From positions 750,712 through 814,711 of the forward strand of contig NZ_NRSW01000001.1 in the NCBI RefSeq assembly GCF_002288635.1: 64,000 bases of DNA. The letters run 5' to 3'. A program made the position numbers and the translations under genes. Positions 52,153 to 61,773 of this stretch are shown piece by piece. The DNA is from Mucilaginibacter sp. MD40 (GTDB lineage: Bacteria; Bacteroidota; Bacteroidia; Sphingobacteriales; Sphingobacteriaceae). Each line of letters begins with the position of its first letter. Position 1 is the stretch's first letter. The notes beneath the pieces were generated by a model, which saw only the letters and a program-made list of their open reading frames with translations, was not told the DNA's origin and did no database searches.

Positions 52153-52201
52153 GTTGCAGATAATTTGGCCAAATGCGGCATTAACTCATAAATTTACCAC
52201 C

Positions 52202-53218
52202 ATGTCAGCACCAATAGTTACAGGCCTGATGGCTTACGGTATGTCGGGCAGGATATTTCATGCACCGTTCATTCACACTAATCCGCACTTTACTTTAAAG
52301 GGAATTGTAGAACGGCATGAGAAAAAAGCATCAAAGCTTTATCCGGACATTACCGAATATAATTCGATAGAAGAATTGCTGAATGATAGCGAGGTAGAAT
52401 TGGTAATTGTAAATACGCCCAGCAACCTGCATTTTGAGCATGCTATGATGGCCATGAAGGCAGGCAAGCATGTCCTGTTAGAGAAACCCGCCGCCGCAAC
52501 TTCTGAAGAAGTAAAAACGCTCTTCGATACTGCAAAAGAGCTTAACCGGCACTTGATGGTTTATCAAAATCGCCGTTATGATAGCGGTTTTCTTTCTACC
52601 AAAGAGGTAATTGAAAGCGGCCGCTTGGGGCAACTAATAGAGGTAACCTTTCGGATGGACCGTTACAAGGCGGCCATAGGGGTTAAATCATTTAAGGAAA
52701 CAAAGGGGGTGCCTGCAGGCGGCCTGGTTTACGATTTGGGCGCGCACCTGCTGGATAATGCCATTGCCTTATTTGGCCGGCCGTTATCCTTCCATAAAAC
52801 CACCGGTATATATCGCGATGGCTCGGAAGTGCCGGATTATTTCCATTATCATTTACTATACCCTAATCAGCTAAATGTTTACCTTACATCGGGCTTGCAG
52901 ATTGCCGGAGAAACGCCGGGGTTTTGGGTTAATGGAACGTTGGGCAGTTTTATTAAGAACCGTACAGATGTGCAGGAAGCGCAACTGGATAAAGGTATGC
53001 TGCCGACTGAAGATGCTTATGGGGTTGAACCGGCAGGGAATGAGGGTAAACTCACCATTGTGAATTTTGATAATGAGAAATGTACAGAAACAGTGCCATC
53101 GGTAAATGGCGATTATAACCAAATATTTGAGGCGGCCTATCATACCATACGCGAAAATGCGTTATTCCCTGTAACCGAAGAACAAATTGCCTGGCAGATA
53201 GAAATGCTGGAAGCTTAA
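52202..53218 (+). CDS. Gfo/Idh/MocA family oxidoreductase
   Basis: 338 aa from the ATG at 52202 (MSAPIVTGLMAYGMSGRIFHAPFI); the frame extends upstream through the terminator, so the start must be internal. NAD(P)-binding Rossmann region is followed by EKPAA (GKHVLLEKPAAATS) and the DLGAHLLDNAIALFG catalytic-region phrase. The family oxidises sugars, inositols and related polyols; substrate unknown. 13 bp downstream is a thioredoxin-fold gene. Confidence 0.93.
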   Translation: MSAPIVTGLMAYGMSGRIFHAPFIHTNPHFTLKGIVERHEKKASKLYPDITEYNSIEELLNDSEVELVIVNTPSNLHFEHAMMAMKAGKHVLLEKPAAATSEEVKTLFDTAKELNRHLMVYQNRRYDSGFLSTKEVIESGRLGQLIEVTFRMDRYKAAIGVKSFKETKGVPAGGLVYDLGAHLLDNAIALFGRPLSFHKTTGIYRDGSEVPDYFHYHLLYPNQLNVYLTSGLQIAGETPGFWVNGTLGSFIKNRTDVQEAQLDKGMLPTEDAYGVEPAGNEGKLTIVNFDNEKCTETVPSVNGDYNQIFEAAYHTIRENALFPVTEEQIAWQIEMLEA

Positions 53219-53231
53219 CTATCATACATAA

Positions 53232-53729
53232 ATGACCCTGAATAAAATGAAAAGACTTGCTTTTGTACTATTGTTATTGGTGGGTGGCTTTGCCTGTACA
53301 CAGGCGCAAACCATGCCTGCAACCATCGCGCCTTTCAAGATCCTCACCACAAAGGATCAAAACCTTACCCCGGCCGATCTGCCTAAAAACAAACCTGTGG
53401 TATTGATTTATTTTGCGCCAGACTGCCCGCATTGCCAAAAACTCATCAGAGAGTTGAAGCCTGATATGGATAAACTTAAGAAGTTTGAAGTGGTGATGAT
53501 CACTTTTACCGATATCCGCATGGTAAAAACCTTCGAGAACGATTACGGGCTTGATAAATATCCTAATTTTATTTTAGGCACCGAGGGTTATACCTACACC
53601 GTGCAACGTTATTATCAGTTAAAACATACGCCTTTTGTAGCCATATATGGCAAAAATGGCCAGCTACAACAGTACTTTGATAAAGCACCTGAAGGTAAAG
53701 ATGTGATAGCGGCTTTAAAGAAAGTATAA
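53232..53729 (+). CDS. Secreted thioredoxin-fold protein with CPHC
   Basis: 165 aa with a signal peptide (about residues 6-27, cleaved after QAQ) and a TlpA/thioredoxin-like domain whose active site is CPHC (Cys65, Cys68 in YFAPDCPHCQKL). cis-Pro follows in LKHTPFVAIYG. It is likely a periplasmic thiol-disulfide enzyme. An in-frame ATG at 53247 gives MKRLAF and may be the true start. It sits 13 bp after an oxidoreductase gene and before a bidirectional terminator. Confidence 0.88.
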   Translation: MTLNKMKRLAFVLLLLVGGFACTQAQTMPATIAPFKILTTKDQNLTPADLPKNKPVVLIYFAPDCPHCQKLIRELKPDMDKLKKFEVVMITFTDIRMVKTFENDYGLDKYPNFILGTEGYTYTVQRYYQLKHTPFVAIYGKNGQLQQYFDKAPEGKDVIAALKKV

Positions 53730-53745
53730 TTCTACCCAAAGCGCT

Positions 53746-53789
53746 AAAAAATAAGGCCCGAATGTGATCTACATTCGGGCCTTATTTTT
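53746..53789. terminator. Bidirectional terminator between convergent genes
   Basis: Near-perfect 19-bp stem (53746-53765 with 53771-53789), 5-nt loop GATCT, flanked by A and T runs. It serves the thioredoxin-fold gene and sdhB. Confidence 0.92.
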
Positions 53790-53806
53790 ATAATATCTGC
53801 TCTTAT

Positions 53807-54598
53807 TTAGCCATTACCGCTGTGATCATGGGTATGCTCTTCGCGGAAAAGCTTGGCGCTAAAGAAATCGTTATTCATACGGCTGATATTCATCAGCGTG
53901 ATCTCTTTAGGGCATTCTGCCTCGCAGGCACCGGTATTGGTACAGTTACCAAAACCTTCTTTATCCATTTGCTTTACCATGGCCTGTACGCGGCTCCAGC
54001 GCTCAGGCTGGCCTTGCGGCAATAAGCCCAGTTGCGTGATCTTAGCCGAGGTGAATAACATGGCCGAAGCATTTTTACAAGCCGCTACACAAGCGCCGCA
54101 ACCAATACAGGTGGCAGAGTTAAAGGCTTCATCAGCCACAACTTTAGGAATAGGTGTCGAGTTAGCATCAGGCACGCCGCCGGTGTTTACTGAAATAAAA
54201 CCACCAGCCTGCTGTATACGATCAAACGCTGAACGGTCTGTAGCCAAATCCTTAATTACAGGGAAGGCTGCAGAGCGCCAAGGCTCAATGGTAACCGTGT
54301 CGCCATCGTTAAAGCTGCGCATATGCAACTGGCAGGTAGTAATAGCACGCTTAGGACCATGCGGCCTGCCGTTGATGTATAATGAACAGCTACCGCAGAT
54401 ACCCTCGCGGCAGTCGTGGTCAAAGTGGATAGGGTCTTCCTGTTTTTTGATCAGACTTTCATTCACCACGTCAAGCATTTCCAAGAACGACATATCCGGC
54501 GATATCCCTTCAGCTTTATAGGTCACAAACTTACCTGGAGTTTGTGTGTTTTTTTGGCGCCATACTTTAAGCGTCAAGTTCATATTTTCGTGACTCAT
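53807..54598 (-). CDS. sdhB: Succinate dehydrogenase/fumarate reductase iron-sulfur subunit
   Basis: 263 aa with three Fe-S sites: [2Fe-2S] in [17 protein letters not shown] and the later TTC, [4Fe-4S] [11 protein letters not shown] and [3Fe-4S]-type [15 protein letters not shown]. It passes electrons from the flavoprotein to the membrane anchor. Last gene of sdhC-A-B with a terminator on its 3' side. An internal ATG at 54583 is an alternative start. Confidence 0.96.
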   Translation of the reverse strand: MSHENMNLTLKVWRQKNTQTPGKFVTYKAEGISPDMSFLEMLDVVNESLIKKQEDPIHFDHDCREGICGSCSLYINGRPHGPKRAITTCQLHMRSFNDGDTVTIEPWRSAAFPVIKDLATDRSAFDRIQQAGGFISVNTGGVPDANSTPIPKVVADEAFNSATCIGCGACVAACKNASAMLFTSAKITQLGLLPQGQPERWSRVQAMVKQMDKEGFGNCTNTGACEAECPKEITLMNISRMNNDFFSAKLFREEHTHDHSGNG

Positions 54599-54599
54599 A

Positions 54600-54680
54600 C
54601 TTTAGTGAGTTGTGAGTGGAGCGTAGTGATTGGTTAACGCGGTGTATCTATTCACCACTAACCACTCACTACTCACCATC
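54600..54680. repeat. Low-complexity inverted repeat between sdhA and sdhB
   Basis: TTGTGAGTGGAGCGTAGTGA on one side and its inverted counterpart (CCACTAACCACTCACTACTC) on the other form a large hairpin inside the sdh operon. It resembles AGTAGTGAGTGG-type repeats I recall from Bacteroidota intergenic regions. Confidence 0.5.
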
Positions 54681-56615
54681 TTATTTATAAGACCTTTGTG
54701 TTAACTTAACATTTTCAAATACCAGCTCTTCTTTATGCAGCTCTTCTTCCTGGTTTTCACCTTTAAATTCCCATGCTGCAACAAACGCGTAGTTCTCGTC
54801 ATCGCGAAGTGCTTCACCTTCTTCCGTTTGCGATTCGATACGGAAGTGGCCACCACATGATTCATTTCTCATCAACGCGTCGGTCACCATCAATTCGCCC
54901 AGCTCTATGAAATCCGCTACACGGCCTGCACGCTCAAGAGAAAGGTTCAACTCTTCGTTCTCACCTACCACTACGGCGTTTTTCCAGAAATCAGCTTTCA
55001 GCTCTTTTATCATCGCTTTAGCTTTGGTTAAGCCTTCTTTTGAACGGGCCATACCACAATACTCCCACATAATATGGCCAAGCTCGCGGTGGTACTCAAC
55101 AACAGTTTTGTTTCCTTTAAGAGATAACAGTTTGTTCACGTTATCCAAAACATCCTGTTTGGTTTGCGCAAAGGCCGGGTGGTTTTTATCAACCGGTTTT
55201 GGACCAATGGTAGCCAGGTAATCGCCTAAAGTGTAAGGGATAACAAAGTATCCATCAGATAATCCCTGCATCAGCGCAGAGGCACCCAAACGGTTTGCAC
55301 CATGGTCGCTAAAGTTACACTCGCCCAAAGCATATAAGCCCGGTACGTTGGTGCTCAGGTTATAATCAACCCAAAGGCCACCCATGGTATAGTGTACCGC
55401 CGGGTAAATACGCATTGGCTGTTTGTATGGGTTTTCATCAGTGATCTGATAGTACATGTCAAACAGGTTACCGTATTTGGCACGCACGGTATCTTCACCC
55501 ATACGGCTAATGGCATCTGCAAAGTCCAGATAAACGGCAAAGCCTGATGTACCTACACCGCGGCCTTCATCAGCCATATCCTTAGCATTACGTGATGCCA
55601 CATCGCGCGGAACAAGGTTACCGAAAGATGGATATTTACGCTCTAAGAAATAATCGCGATCTTCTTCCTTAACCTGTGATGCGGTGATCTCTTTGTTACG
55701 AAGTTTCTTAGCGATCTCTACGGTTTTAGGAGCCCATACACGGCCATCATTACGTAATGATTCAGACATCAGCGTAAGCTTGCTCTGGTGGTCGCCGGTA
55801 ACCGGGATACAGGTTGGGTGAATTTGTGTGTAGCATGGATTAGCAAAGTAAGCACCACGTTTGTGTGCTCTCCATGCTGCTGTTACGTTTGAGCCAATGG
55901 CGTTGGTTGACAGGTAGAATACGTTACCGTAACCACCCGTACATAACAATACGGCATGTGCGGCATGCGTATCAATTGCACCTGTAACCAGGTTACGGGT
56001 AACAATACCTTTTGCATGGCCGTCTATCATCACCACGTCAAGCATCTCGTGACGAGTGTACATTTTTACCTTGCCCAGGTTGATCTGGCGGTTAAGCGCC
56101 GAATAAGCACCTAAAAGCAATTGCTGTCCGGTTTGGCCGCGGGCATAGAAGGTACGTGATACCTGCGCGCCACCAAATGAACGGTTATCCAACAAACCAC
56201 CGTACTCACGGGCAAAAGGTACACCCTGTGCAACGCACTGGTCAATAATATTTACCGAGTTTTCTGCCAAACGGTGAACGTTGGCTTCGCGTGCACGGTA
56301 GTCGCCACCTTTAATGGTGTCGTAAAATAAACGGTAAACGCTGTCACCATCATTCTGATAGTTTTTAGCGGCGTTGATACCACCCTGTGCAGCAATTGAG
56401 TGTGCACGGCGTGGACTATCCTGAAAACAGAAAGCGGTTACGTTGTAACCCAATTCGGCCAATGAAGCAGCAGCTGATGCGCCTGCCAAACCGGTACCAA
56501 CCACAATAACGTTGTATTTACGCTTGTTGGCAGGGTTAACCAGCTTTAAGTTAAATTTATGCTTGCTCCATTTTTCGGCTAATGGCCCTTGCGGAATGTT
56601 AGCATTTAAACTCAT
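54681..56615 (-). CDS. sdhA: Succinate dehydrogenase/fumarate reductase flavoprotein subunit
   Basis: 644 aa from the ATG at 56615 ([16 protein letters not shown]); the upstream in-frame ATG at 56642 adds nine non-conserved residues. FAD-binding [14 protein letters not shown], covalent-FAD phrase [17 protein letters not shown], and catalytic His/Arg regions ([25 protein letters not shown]) are intact. It oxidises succinate in the TCA cycle, or reduces fumarate. Confidence 0.97.
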   Translation of the reverse strand: MSLNANIPQGPLAEKWSKHKFNLKLVNPANKRKYNVIVVGTGLAGASAAASLAELGYNVTAFCFQDSPRRAHSIAAQGGINAAKNYQNDGDSVYRLFYDTIKGGDYRAREANVHRLAENSVNIIDQCVAQGVPFAREYGGLLDNRSFGGAQVSRTFYARGQTGQQLLLGAYSALNRQINLGKVKMYTRHEMLDVVMIDGHAKGIVTRNLVTGAIDTHAAHAVLLCTGGYGNVFYLSTNAIGSNVTAAWRAHKRGAYFANPCYTQIHPTCIPVTGDHQSKLTLMSESLRNDGRVWAPKTVEIAKKLRNKEITASQVKEEDRDYFLERKYPSFGNLVPRDVASRNAKDMADEGRGVGTSGFAVYLDFADAISRMGEDTVRAKYGNLFDMYYQITDENPYKQPMRIYPAVHYTMGGLWVDYNLSTNVPGLYALGECNFSDHGANRLGASALMQGLSDGYFVIPYTLGDYLATIGPKPVDKNHPAFAQTKQDVLDNVNKLLSLKGNKTVVEYHRELGHIMWEYCGMARSKEGLTKAKAMIKELKADFWKNAVVVGENEELNLSLERAGRVADFIELGELMVTDALMRNESCGGHFRIESQTEEGEALRDDENYAFVAAWEFKGENQEEELHKEELVFENVKLTQRSYK

Positions 56616-56728
56616 TTCTTTGTATTTAGAGCGGATATTCAAGATAGACTTGTTTCGTCTATATTGAACTATCCTTTTGTTTCTATTTAGTTTACTAAGT
56701 CTTGGTCCCTGATTCTTATATCCTGAAT

Positions 56729-57514
56729 CTATTTACCCAAACTTTGGAAATAATAAACAATTGGCATCAAGGCAAACAGCAACGGTATGATAACCGCGAA
56801 AAGCCACGTACCGATAAATGATACAATGCCATCATATTTCTTGTGCACCCAGCCCAGCGTTTTAAACGCGCTTTGGAAACCATGCAGTAAGTGGAATGAT
56901 ACAGCAAACATGGCAATTACATAAAATACCACATACCATAAATGGCTAAAGCTCCATTGTATACGTGAGTGCAGGTCTTTTACGCGAACAATCTCCACGT
57001 TGTTCTCAACCGAGATCGAGCGTTCAAATGTTGGGACTTCCGGCTTGTATTCAGAAACTGTTGTTTCGTTAGTTGCCAGGTTGGTTCGGTACTCTTTAAA
57101 AGGAAGGATATCCTTGTATTTGTACGTGAACCAAAAATCGCCCATGTGAATAACGATGAACAATAAAAGAATTGAACCCAACAAGCCCATGTTTTTTGAC
57201 GACCATGAGGTTGGAGATTTTGTAGTTACAGCATAACCCACCGGCCTCGCCCTGCGATTTTTAATAGTAAGCACCAATGCATACACAGAGTGCAGGATGA
57301 TAAAGAAATAGAGGATGTATGCAATAACCTCTATCGGCGGGAAATGCGTTAAGAAGTTAGCATAGCTGTTAAATGCAAAACCATCATCGTGTTTAAACAA
57401 CAGCAGGTTACCACCCACGTGTACGATGAGGAAGGTACATAAAAACAAGCCTGTTAAAGCCATAATCAGCTTTTTTCCCAGTGAGGAGTTAAAGGTTTGT
57501 TTAAATTCGCTCAT
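56729..57514 (-). CDS. sdhC: Succinate dehydrogenase cytochrome b subunit
   Basis: 261 aa with five hydrophobic segments and histidines suited to haem ligation ([39 protein letters not shown]). It is the Bacteroidota-type di-haem b558 anchor in which one protein replaces SdhC and SdhD. First gene of the sdhCAB operon; a TACTTTTG box at 57538-57545 lies 23 bp upstream of the ATG. Confidence 0.94.
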   Translation of the reverse strand: MSEFKQTFNSSLGKKLIMALTGLFLCTFLIVHVGGNLLLFKHDDGFAFNSYANFLTHFPPIEVIAYILYFFIILHSVYALVLTIKNRRARPVGYAVTTKSPTSWSSKNMGLLGSILLLFIVIHMGDFWFTYKYKDILPFKEYRTNLATNETTVSEYKPEVPTFERSISVENNVEIVRVKDLHSRIQWSFSHLWYVVFYVIAMFAVSFHLLHGFQSAFKTLGWVHKKYDGIVSFIGTWLFAVIIPLLFALMPIVYYFQSLGK

Positions 57515-57537
57515 TATTATTTGATTTATATTTTTCG

Positions 57538-57545
57538 CAAAAGTA
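57538..57545 (-). promoter_or_regulatory. Candidate -7 element (TACTTTTG) of the sdh operon
   Basis: Exact TAnnTTTG on the minus strand, 23 nt before the sdhC ATG; no -33 TTTG at canonical distance. Confidence 0.4.
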
Positions 57546-57706
57546 TCTATTAAAAGCCAAAAGATATAAATGGTTTCGGCTTAAAGGAGGGATAATAACT
57601 ATTTAGAAACAATCTAATTTAGTCATACAAGAGTAAGTAAAGGTTATTTATCAACACATCTATTAATATTTATTAATTTCGGTCGTCCTTTCACAATGTA
57701 TTATAT

Positions 57707-58837
57707 ATGAAACGTATTTTACCCTTTTTAGCAGGCCTTTTATTAGCATCGTGCAACAGCAATCCAAAGCTTAGCCTAAGCCTGAGCAACAGCGATATCA
57801 GTAGTGGAAAGATGATGCTTACACAGTATAACGAAACCGTGCTCACACAACCTGTTAAAGATGGCAAGGCCAGCATTGAGCAACCATTGCAGAGCCCGGG
57901 CTATTACGATATAGTGCTTATTGATGATACCAAACCGTTAAACAGCCAAAAGAAGTTTACACTGTACCTTGAGAATACGAATTACCTGATAGAGCCGCAA
58001 AACAACAACTACCCAAAAGTGATGAGCGGTTCTAAAACACAGCAGCAACTTACCGACTATTACCAGTTACAAAACCAGATGGCCGGGAAACTGGATGCAA
58101 AAATAGACTCGATGACTAAATACCTGGAAAGCCAGGAAGTAAAAAACATGCCGCCTAAACAGCGTGCCGCATTGTATGAAAAAACAAGAAAGCTGCAAAC
58201 AGAACGGCGTAAACTGGAGCCAGAGATACTAACCAATTATTTAGAAGCCCACCCAAACAGCCTTGCCGCATCGCACATACTTGCAGAGCAGTATCTGGAT
58301 GAATATGCCAGTCAGTACGCTGCTGTTTACGCCCGGCTTAGCGACTCTGCCAAAAACACCGACGATGGCATTAAAGTAGGCAATAAAGTTGCGGTACTTG
58401 TAAAACTGCTGCCGGGAGCTACCGCGGCAGATATAAAGGGGCAAACTCCTGATGGCAAAGCTTTTAACCACCATGATATAAAAGCCAAAGTAATATTGGT
58501 TGAGTTTTGGAAAAGCGGCAGCGTGGTGGCTAACCAAAACCATGCTAAAATGTCTAACGGGCTCATTATAACCCCTCGCGACAGGGAGCAATTTGCTACT
58601 GTTAGTGTTTCGTTGGATACCGATAAAGCTACCTGGTTAAAAAATGCGCCAAAAAGCACGGCAAAATGGATACAGGTTACGGATCTGAAAGGAAACGCAT
58701 CGCCCAATGTAGCTAACTGGAAAATAAAAGCGGTGCCTACCTACTTTTTGCTTGATGGTAACTGGAAGCTATTACAAGCCAACATTAACCTGATTGATGT
58801 GGACCAGGCTGTGCATGATTATTTGAATAAGAAGTAG
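57707..58837 (+). CDS. Thioredoxin-fold lipoprotein lacking catalytic cysteines
   Basis: 376 aa with a lipoprotein signal (LLLASC, Cys16). Residues about 20-120 look like the DUF4369-type beta domain of Bacteroidota TlpA-like lipoproteins; a helical region (about 120-230) links to a thioredoxin-fold domain (about 245-376). In place of the CxxC site the sequence reads FWKSGSVVANQNH (about 266-278), so both cysteines are gone although the cis-Pro phrase VPTYFLLDG remains. It cannot act as an oxidoreductase and may have a binding role. Divergent from sdhC. Confidence 0.85.
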   Translation: MKRILPFLAGLLLASCNSNPKLSLSLSNSDISSGKMMLTQYNETVLTQPVKDGKASIEQPLQSPGYYDIVLIDDTKPLNSQKKFTLYLENTNYLIEPQNNNYPKVMSGSKTQQQLTDYYQLQNQMAGKLDAKIDSMTKYLESQEVKNMPPKQRAALYEKTRKLQTERRKLEPEILTNYLEAHPNSLAASHILAEQYLDEYASQYAAVYARLSDSAKNTDDGIKVGNKVAVLVKLLPGATAADIKGQTPDGKAFNHHDIKAKVILVEFWKSGSVVANQNHAKMSNGLIITPRDREQFATVSVSLDTDKATWLKNAPKSTAKWIQVTDLKGNASPNVANWKIKAVPTYFLLDGNWKLLQANINLIDVDQAVHDYLNKK

Positions 58838-58861
58838 GGTCTGTATACCCGTAAACAACGG

Positions 58862-59479
58862 TTACTTATAATCAGCTATACTCAGTGTATTTGCACAAAA
58901 GCTGTATTCATGCTGTTGGTTCGAGCAAATAATGGTAAGGCGGCCTGCGCTGTATTGTTCAATTAAGCCCAGGTACCAGTCAATCCCCTGGTTATCCAGG
59001 TTGGCTGTGGGTTCGTCAAGCATCAGAATGGGGGTGTCGGCACAAAAAGCAAGCGCCAGCTTAAGGCGTTGTTTCATTCCGGAAGAGAAATAGCGGATAG
59101 CCTTATTGCGGCTGCCCTGTAAGTTCAGAATACCGGCCACGGCTTCTTTATCCATCCCCTGGCGATAGGGCTTAAACCTGAAATGAAAATCAATCATTTC
59201 ATTCAGCGTAAAATCTTCTATTACTTCCAAATAAGGCGCGGCAAGGCTGAGGTAATTAAATATATCGCCCGGATCAATGTTTACAGTGCCGTTTGTATAC
59301 TTAATTGTACCGGCAGATGGCACTAAGCTACCGTTGAGCACCTGTAGCAATGTAGATTTACCCGAACCATTTGCCCCCAGTACCGCGTAACTGCCCGTCT
59401 TATCAAAAGTATAATCAATACCCCTGAATATCCATTCGCGGTTAAATCGCCGGCCTATGTTTTGGAGAGAAATCTGCAT
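58862..59479 (-). CDS. ABC transporter ATP-binding protein
   Basis: 205 aa from the ATG at 59479 (MQISLQNIGRRFN); an upstream ATG lies in repeat sequence. Walker A GANGSGKST (35-43), signature YFSSGMKQRL, Walker B PILMLDEP and the H-loop region ICSNQQHE are present. There is no permease gene nearby, so the substrate is unknown; similarity to CcmA-like short ATPases is only general. It ends the block that starts with lpxD. Confidence 0.92.
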   Translation of the reverse strand: MQISLQNIGRRFNREWIFRGIDYTFDKTGSYAVLGANGSGKSTLLQVLNGSLVPSAGTIKYTNGTVNIDPGDIFNYLSLAAPYLEVIEDFTLNEMIDFHFRFKPYRQGMDKEAVAGILNLQGSRNKAIRYFSSGMKQRLKLALAFCADTPILMLDEPTANLDNQGIDWYLGLIEQYSAGRLTIICSNQQHEYSFCANTLSIADYK

Positions 59480-59486
59480 TTTTTGA

Positions 59487-59521
59487 CCATGTACCATGGA
59501 CTATAGACCATGGTCATGTTT
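59487..59521. repeat. Palindromic ACCATGG repeat between ABC gene and lpxA
   Basis: TGACCATG ... CATGGTCA with internal CCATGGACTATAGACCATGG. Short interspersed repeat, no gene. Confidence 0.4.
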
Positions 59522-59524
59522 TAA

Positions 59525-60310
59525 TTATACCGTGCTGAAACCTTTCATGATACCTCGTTGTGAGTTCTGCACGAAATTCACAATCTCGTCACGCTCAACG
59601 GTTGGGTTAAACTGGGCCTCAATAATATCAAGAGCTTTGGTGATATTGTATTTTTTAAGGAAAATGATACGGTATATTTCTTGTATCTCGTTAATGGTTT
59701 CCGCGGAAAACCCTCTTCGGCGCAGCCCTACAGAGTTGATACCAATGTAAGATAAGGGTTCGCGGCCGGCCTTGGTGAACGGTGGAACATCCTTACGCAC
59801 CAGAGAACCGCCGGAAATCATGCTGTGCGCGCCAATTTCGACAAACTGATGTACTGCCGAGGTGCCGCCGATAAAAGCATAATCATACACGTTGATATGG
59901 CCTGCCAACTGCACAGAATTGGCAATAATCACATTATCGCCTATTACACAATCGTGCGCTACGTGTACATAGGCCATTAACAAGCAATTGCTGCCAATGG
60001 TGGTGGTATTTTTATCCAGCGCGGTACCACGGTTTAGCGTTACGCACTCACGAATGACCGTATTGTCGCCAATAGTTACGGTGCTGGGCTCACCCTTATA
60101 CTTAAGGTCTTGCGGCGGAGCTGAAACTACGGCACCAGGAAATATGCGGCAGTTCTTACCAATACGCGCCCCATCCATAATTACCGAGTTTGACCCTATC
60201 CAGGTACCTTCACCCACTTCTACATCTTTATGGATGGTTACAAAGGGCTCAATCACTACGTTATCCGCGATTTTGGCCTGTGGGTGTATATAAGCTAAAG
60301 GCTGTATCAT
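59525..60310 (-). CDS. lpxA: Acyl-ACP--UDP-N-acetylglucosamine O-acyltransferase
   Basis: 261 aa left-handed beta-helix with hexapeptide repeats (IADNVVIEPFVTI, IGSNSVIMDGARIGKNCRI, IRECVTLNRGTA) and the catalytic region AYVHVAHDCVIGDNVIIAN. It attaches the 3-hydroxyacyl chain to UDP-GlcNAc, the first step of lipid A synthesis. It begins 2 bp after lpxC-fabZ. Confidence 0.97.
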   Translation of the reverse strand: MIQPLAYIHPQAKIADNVVIEPFVTIHKDVEVGEGTWIGSNSVIMDGARIGKNCRIFPGAVVSAPPQDLKYKGEPSTVTIGDNTVIRECVTLNRGTALDKNTTTIGSNCLLMAYVHVAHDCVIGDNVIIANSVQLAGHINVYDYAFIGGTSAVHQFVEIGAHSMISGGSLVRKDVPPFTKAGREPLSYIGINSVGLRRRGFSAETINEIQEIYRIIFLKKYNITKALDIIEAQFNPTVERDEIVNFVQNSQRGIMKGFSTV

Positions 60311-60312
60311 AT

Positions 60313-61710
60313 TTACTTGTATTTAACTATTTGTGCCATTAGCTCGGCTTCAACCACAATTTTCTCACCTACCATACCAATACCTTTCATTTGGGCAATA
60401 CCCCTTCTGATAGGCGCGATCAGGTCACAACGGAATATTAACGTATCTCCCGGCAAAACCTTATCCTTAAACCTTGCATTTTCTATCTTAAGGAAAAGCG
60501 TCAACCAGTTTTCGGGGTCGGGTACGGTATTCAGCACCAGTATGCCACCGGTTTGGGCCATGGCCTCAATCTGCAAAACGCCCGGCATTACCGGTGCGCC
60601 CGGGAAGTGGCCAACAAAGAATGGCTCGTTCATGGTAACGGCTTTTAAACCAACCACATGCGTTTTTGTGAGTTCCAATATCTTGTCAACCAACAATAAC
60701 GGCGGGCGGTGCGGTAATATTTCCATTATCTGCACCGTATCGTAAACCGGTTTCATGTTTGGGTCATAAACCTTAACATGCTTGCGGCTACGCTCTTTCT
60801 TGATGAGCGCTTTTATCTTTTTAGCAAACGCCACGTTGGCTGCGTGGCCGGGCCGGGCCGCCATAATGTGGCCTTTTAACGGAACACCAACCAATGCCAG
60901 GTCGCCTATCATATCCAGCAATTTATGGCGTGCAGGCTCGTTCTGGTGGCGCAACTCAATATTATTCAGGATACCCTGCGGCGCAACGTTGATGTCTTTG
61001 CGGTTAAATAATTTGGCCAGGTGGCTCAATTCTTCCTGGTCAACGTCTTTATCCACCACAACAATGGCATTGTTCAGGTCTCCACCTTTGATCAGATCGT
61101 GCTTAACCAGCATTTCCAGTTCATGTAAAAAGCAAAAAGTACGGCTTGACGCGATCTCTTTTTTAAACTCTTTAAGAGAAGATATGGTCGCGTGCTGACT
61201 GCCTAATACCTGCGAGTTATAATCAACCATACAGGTAAAACGATAATCATCGTCTAAAGGCATGGCCACCATGTCAACCTTGCGGTCAGGTTCAGAGTAA
61301 TGAATATTATAAGGAATATGATAGTATTCGCGGTCGGCGTCCTGCTCAACTGTACCGGTTTCTTCTATTGCGGTAATAAACTGTATAGAACTGCCATCCA
61401 TAATGGGCGTTTCCTGTGCATCCATATCAATCAGCACATTATCTATCTCCAAACCCACCAAAGCTGCTAATACGTGCTCAACCGTGCTCACGCTGGCACC
61501 ATTTTGAGTAAGCGTAGTGCCGCGCGACGTGTCAGTCACGTTATCACAGTCGGCATCAATTACCGGTTGGCCGGGGAGGTCAACCCGGCGAAATTTGTAC
61601 CCATGCTTTTCCGGTGCGGGGTTAAAGGTCATGGTGACATTTTGGCCGGTATGCAGTCCAACACCGGAAATAGATACCGGCGCTTTGATAGTTCTCTGTT
61701 TTACGTTCAT
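60313..61710 (-). CDS. lpxC/fabZ: Bifunctional LpxC deacetylase / FabZ dehydratase
   Basis: 465 aa fusion. Residues 1 to about 300 are LpxC, the Zn-dependent UDP-3-O-acyl-GlcNAc deacetylase, with His79 in STVEHVLAAL and the HKLLDMIGDLALVG segment. Residues about 320-465 are FabZ, the 3-hydroxyacyl-ACP dehydratase, with catalytic-type His near 365 in GHFPGAPVMPGVLQIEAMAQ. This fusion is normal in Bacteroidota and couples fatty-acid and lipid A precursor synthesis. Starts 63 bp after lpxD. Confidence 0.97.
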   Translation of the reverse strand: MNVKQRTIKAPVSISGVGLHTGQNVTMTFNPAPEKHGYKFRRVDLPGQPVIDADCDNVTDTSRGTTLTQNGASVSTVEHVLAALVGLEIDNVLIDMDAQETPIMDGSSIQFITAIEETGTVEQDADREYYHIPYNIHYSEPDRKVDMVAMPLDDDYRFTCMVDYNSQVLGSQHATISSLKEFKKEIASSRTFCFLHELEMLVKHDLIKGGDLNNAIVVVDKDVDQEELSHLAKLFNRKDINVAPQGILNNIELRHQNEPARHKLLDMIGDLALVGVPLKGHIMAARPGHAANVAFAKKIKALIKKERSRKHVKVYDPNMKPVYDTVQIMEILPHRPPLLLVDKILELTKTHVVGLKAVTMNEPFFVGHFPGAPVMPGVLQIEAMAQTGGILVLNTVPDPENWLTLFLKIENARFKDKVLPGDTLIFRCDLIAPIRRGIAQMKGIGMVGEKIVVEAELMAQIVKYK

Positions 61711-61773
61711 TTTATATTGCTCATTCGTTCATTGGTTCATTACATTATCGGTGTAAATACCGGTAAGCCTGAA

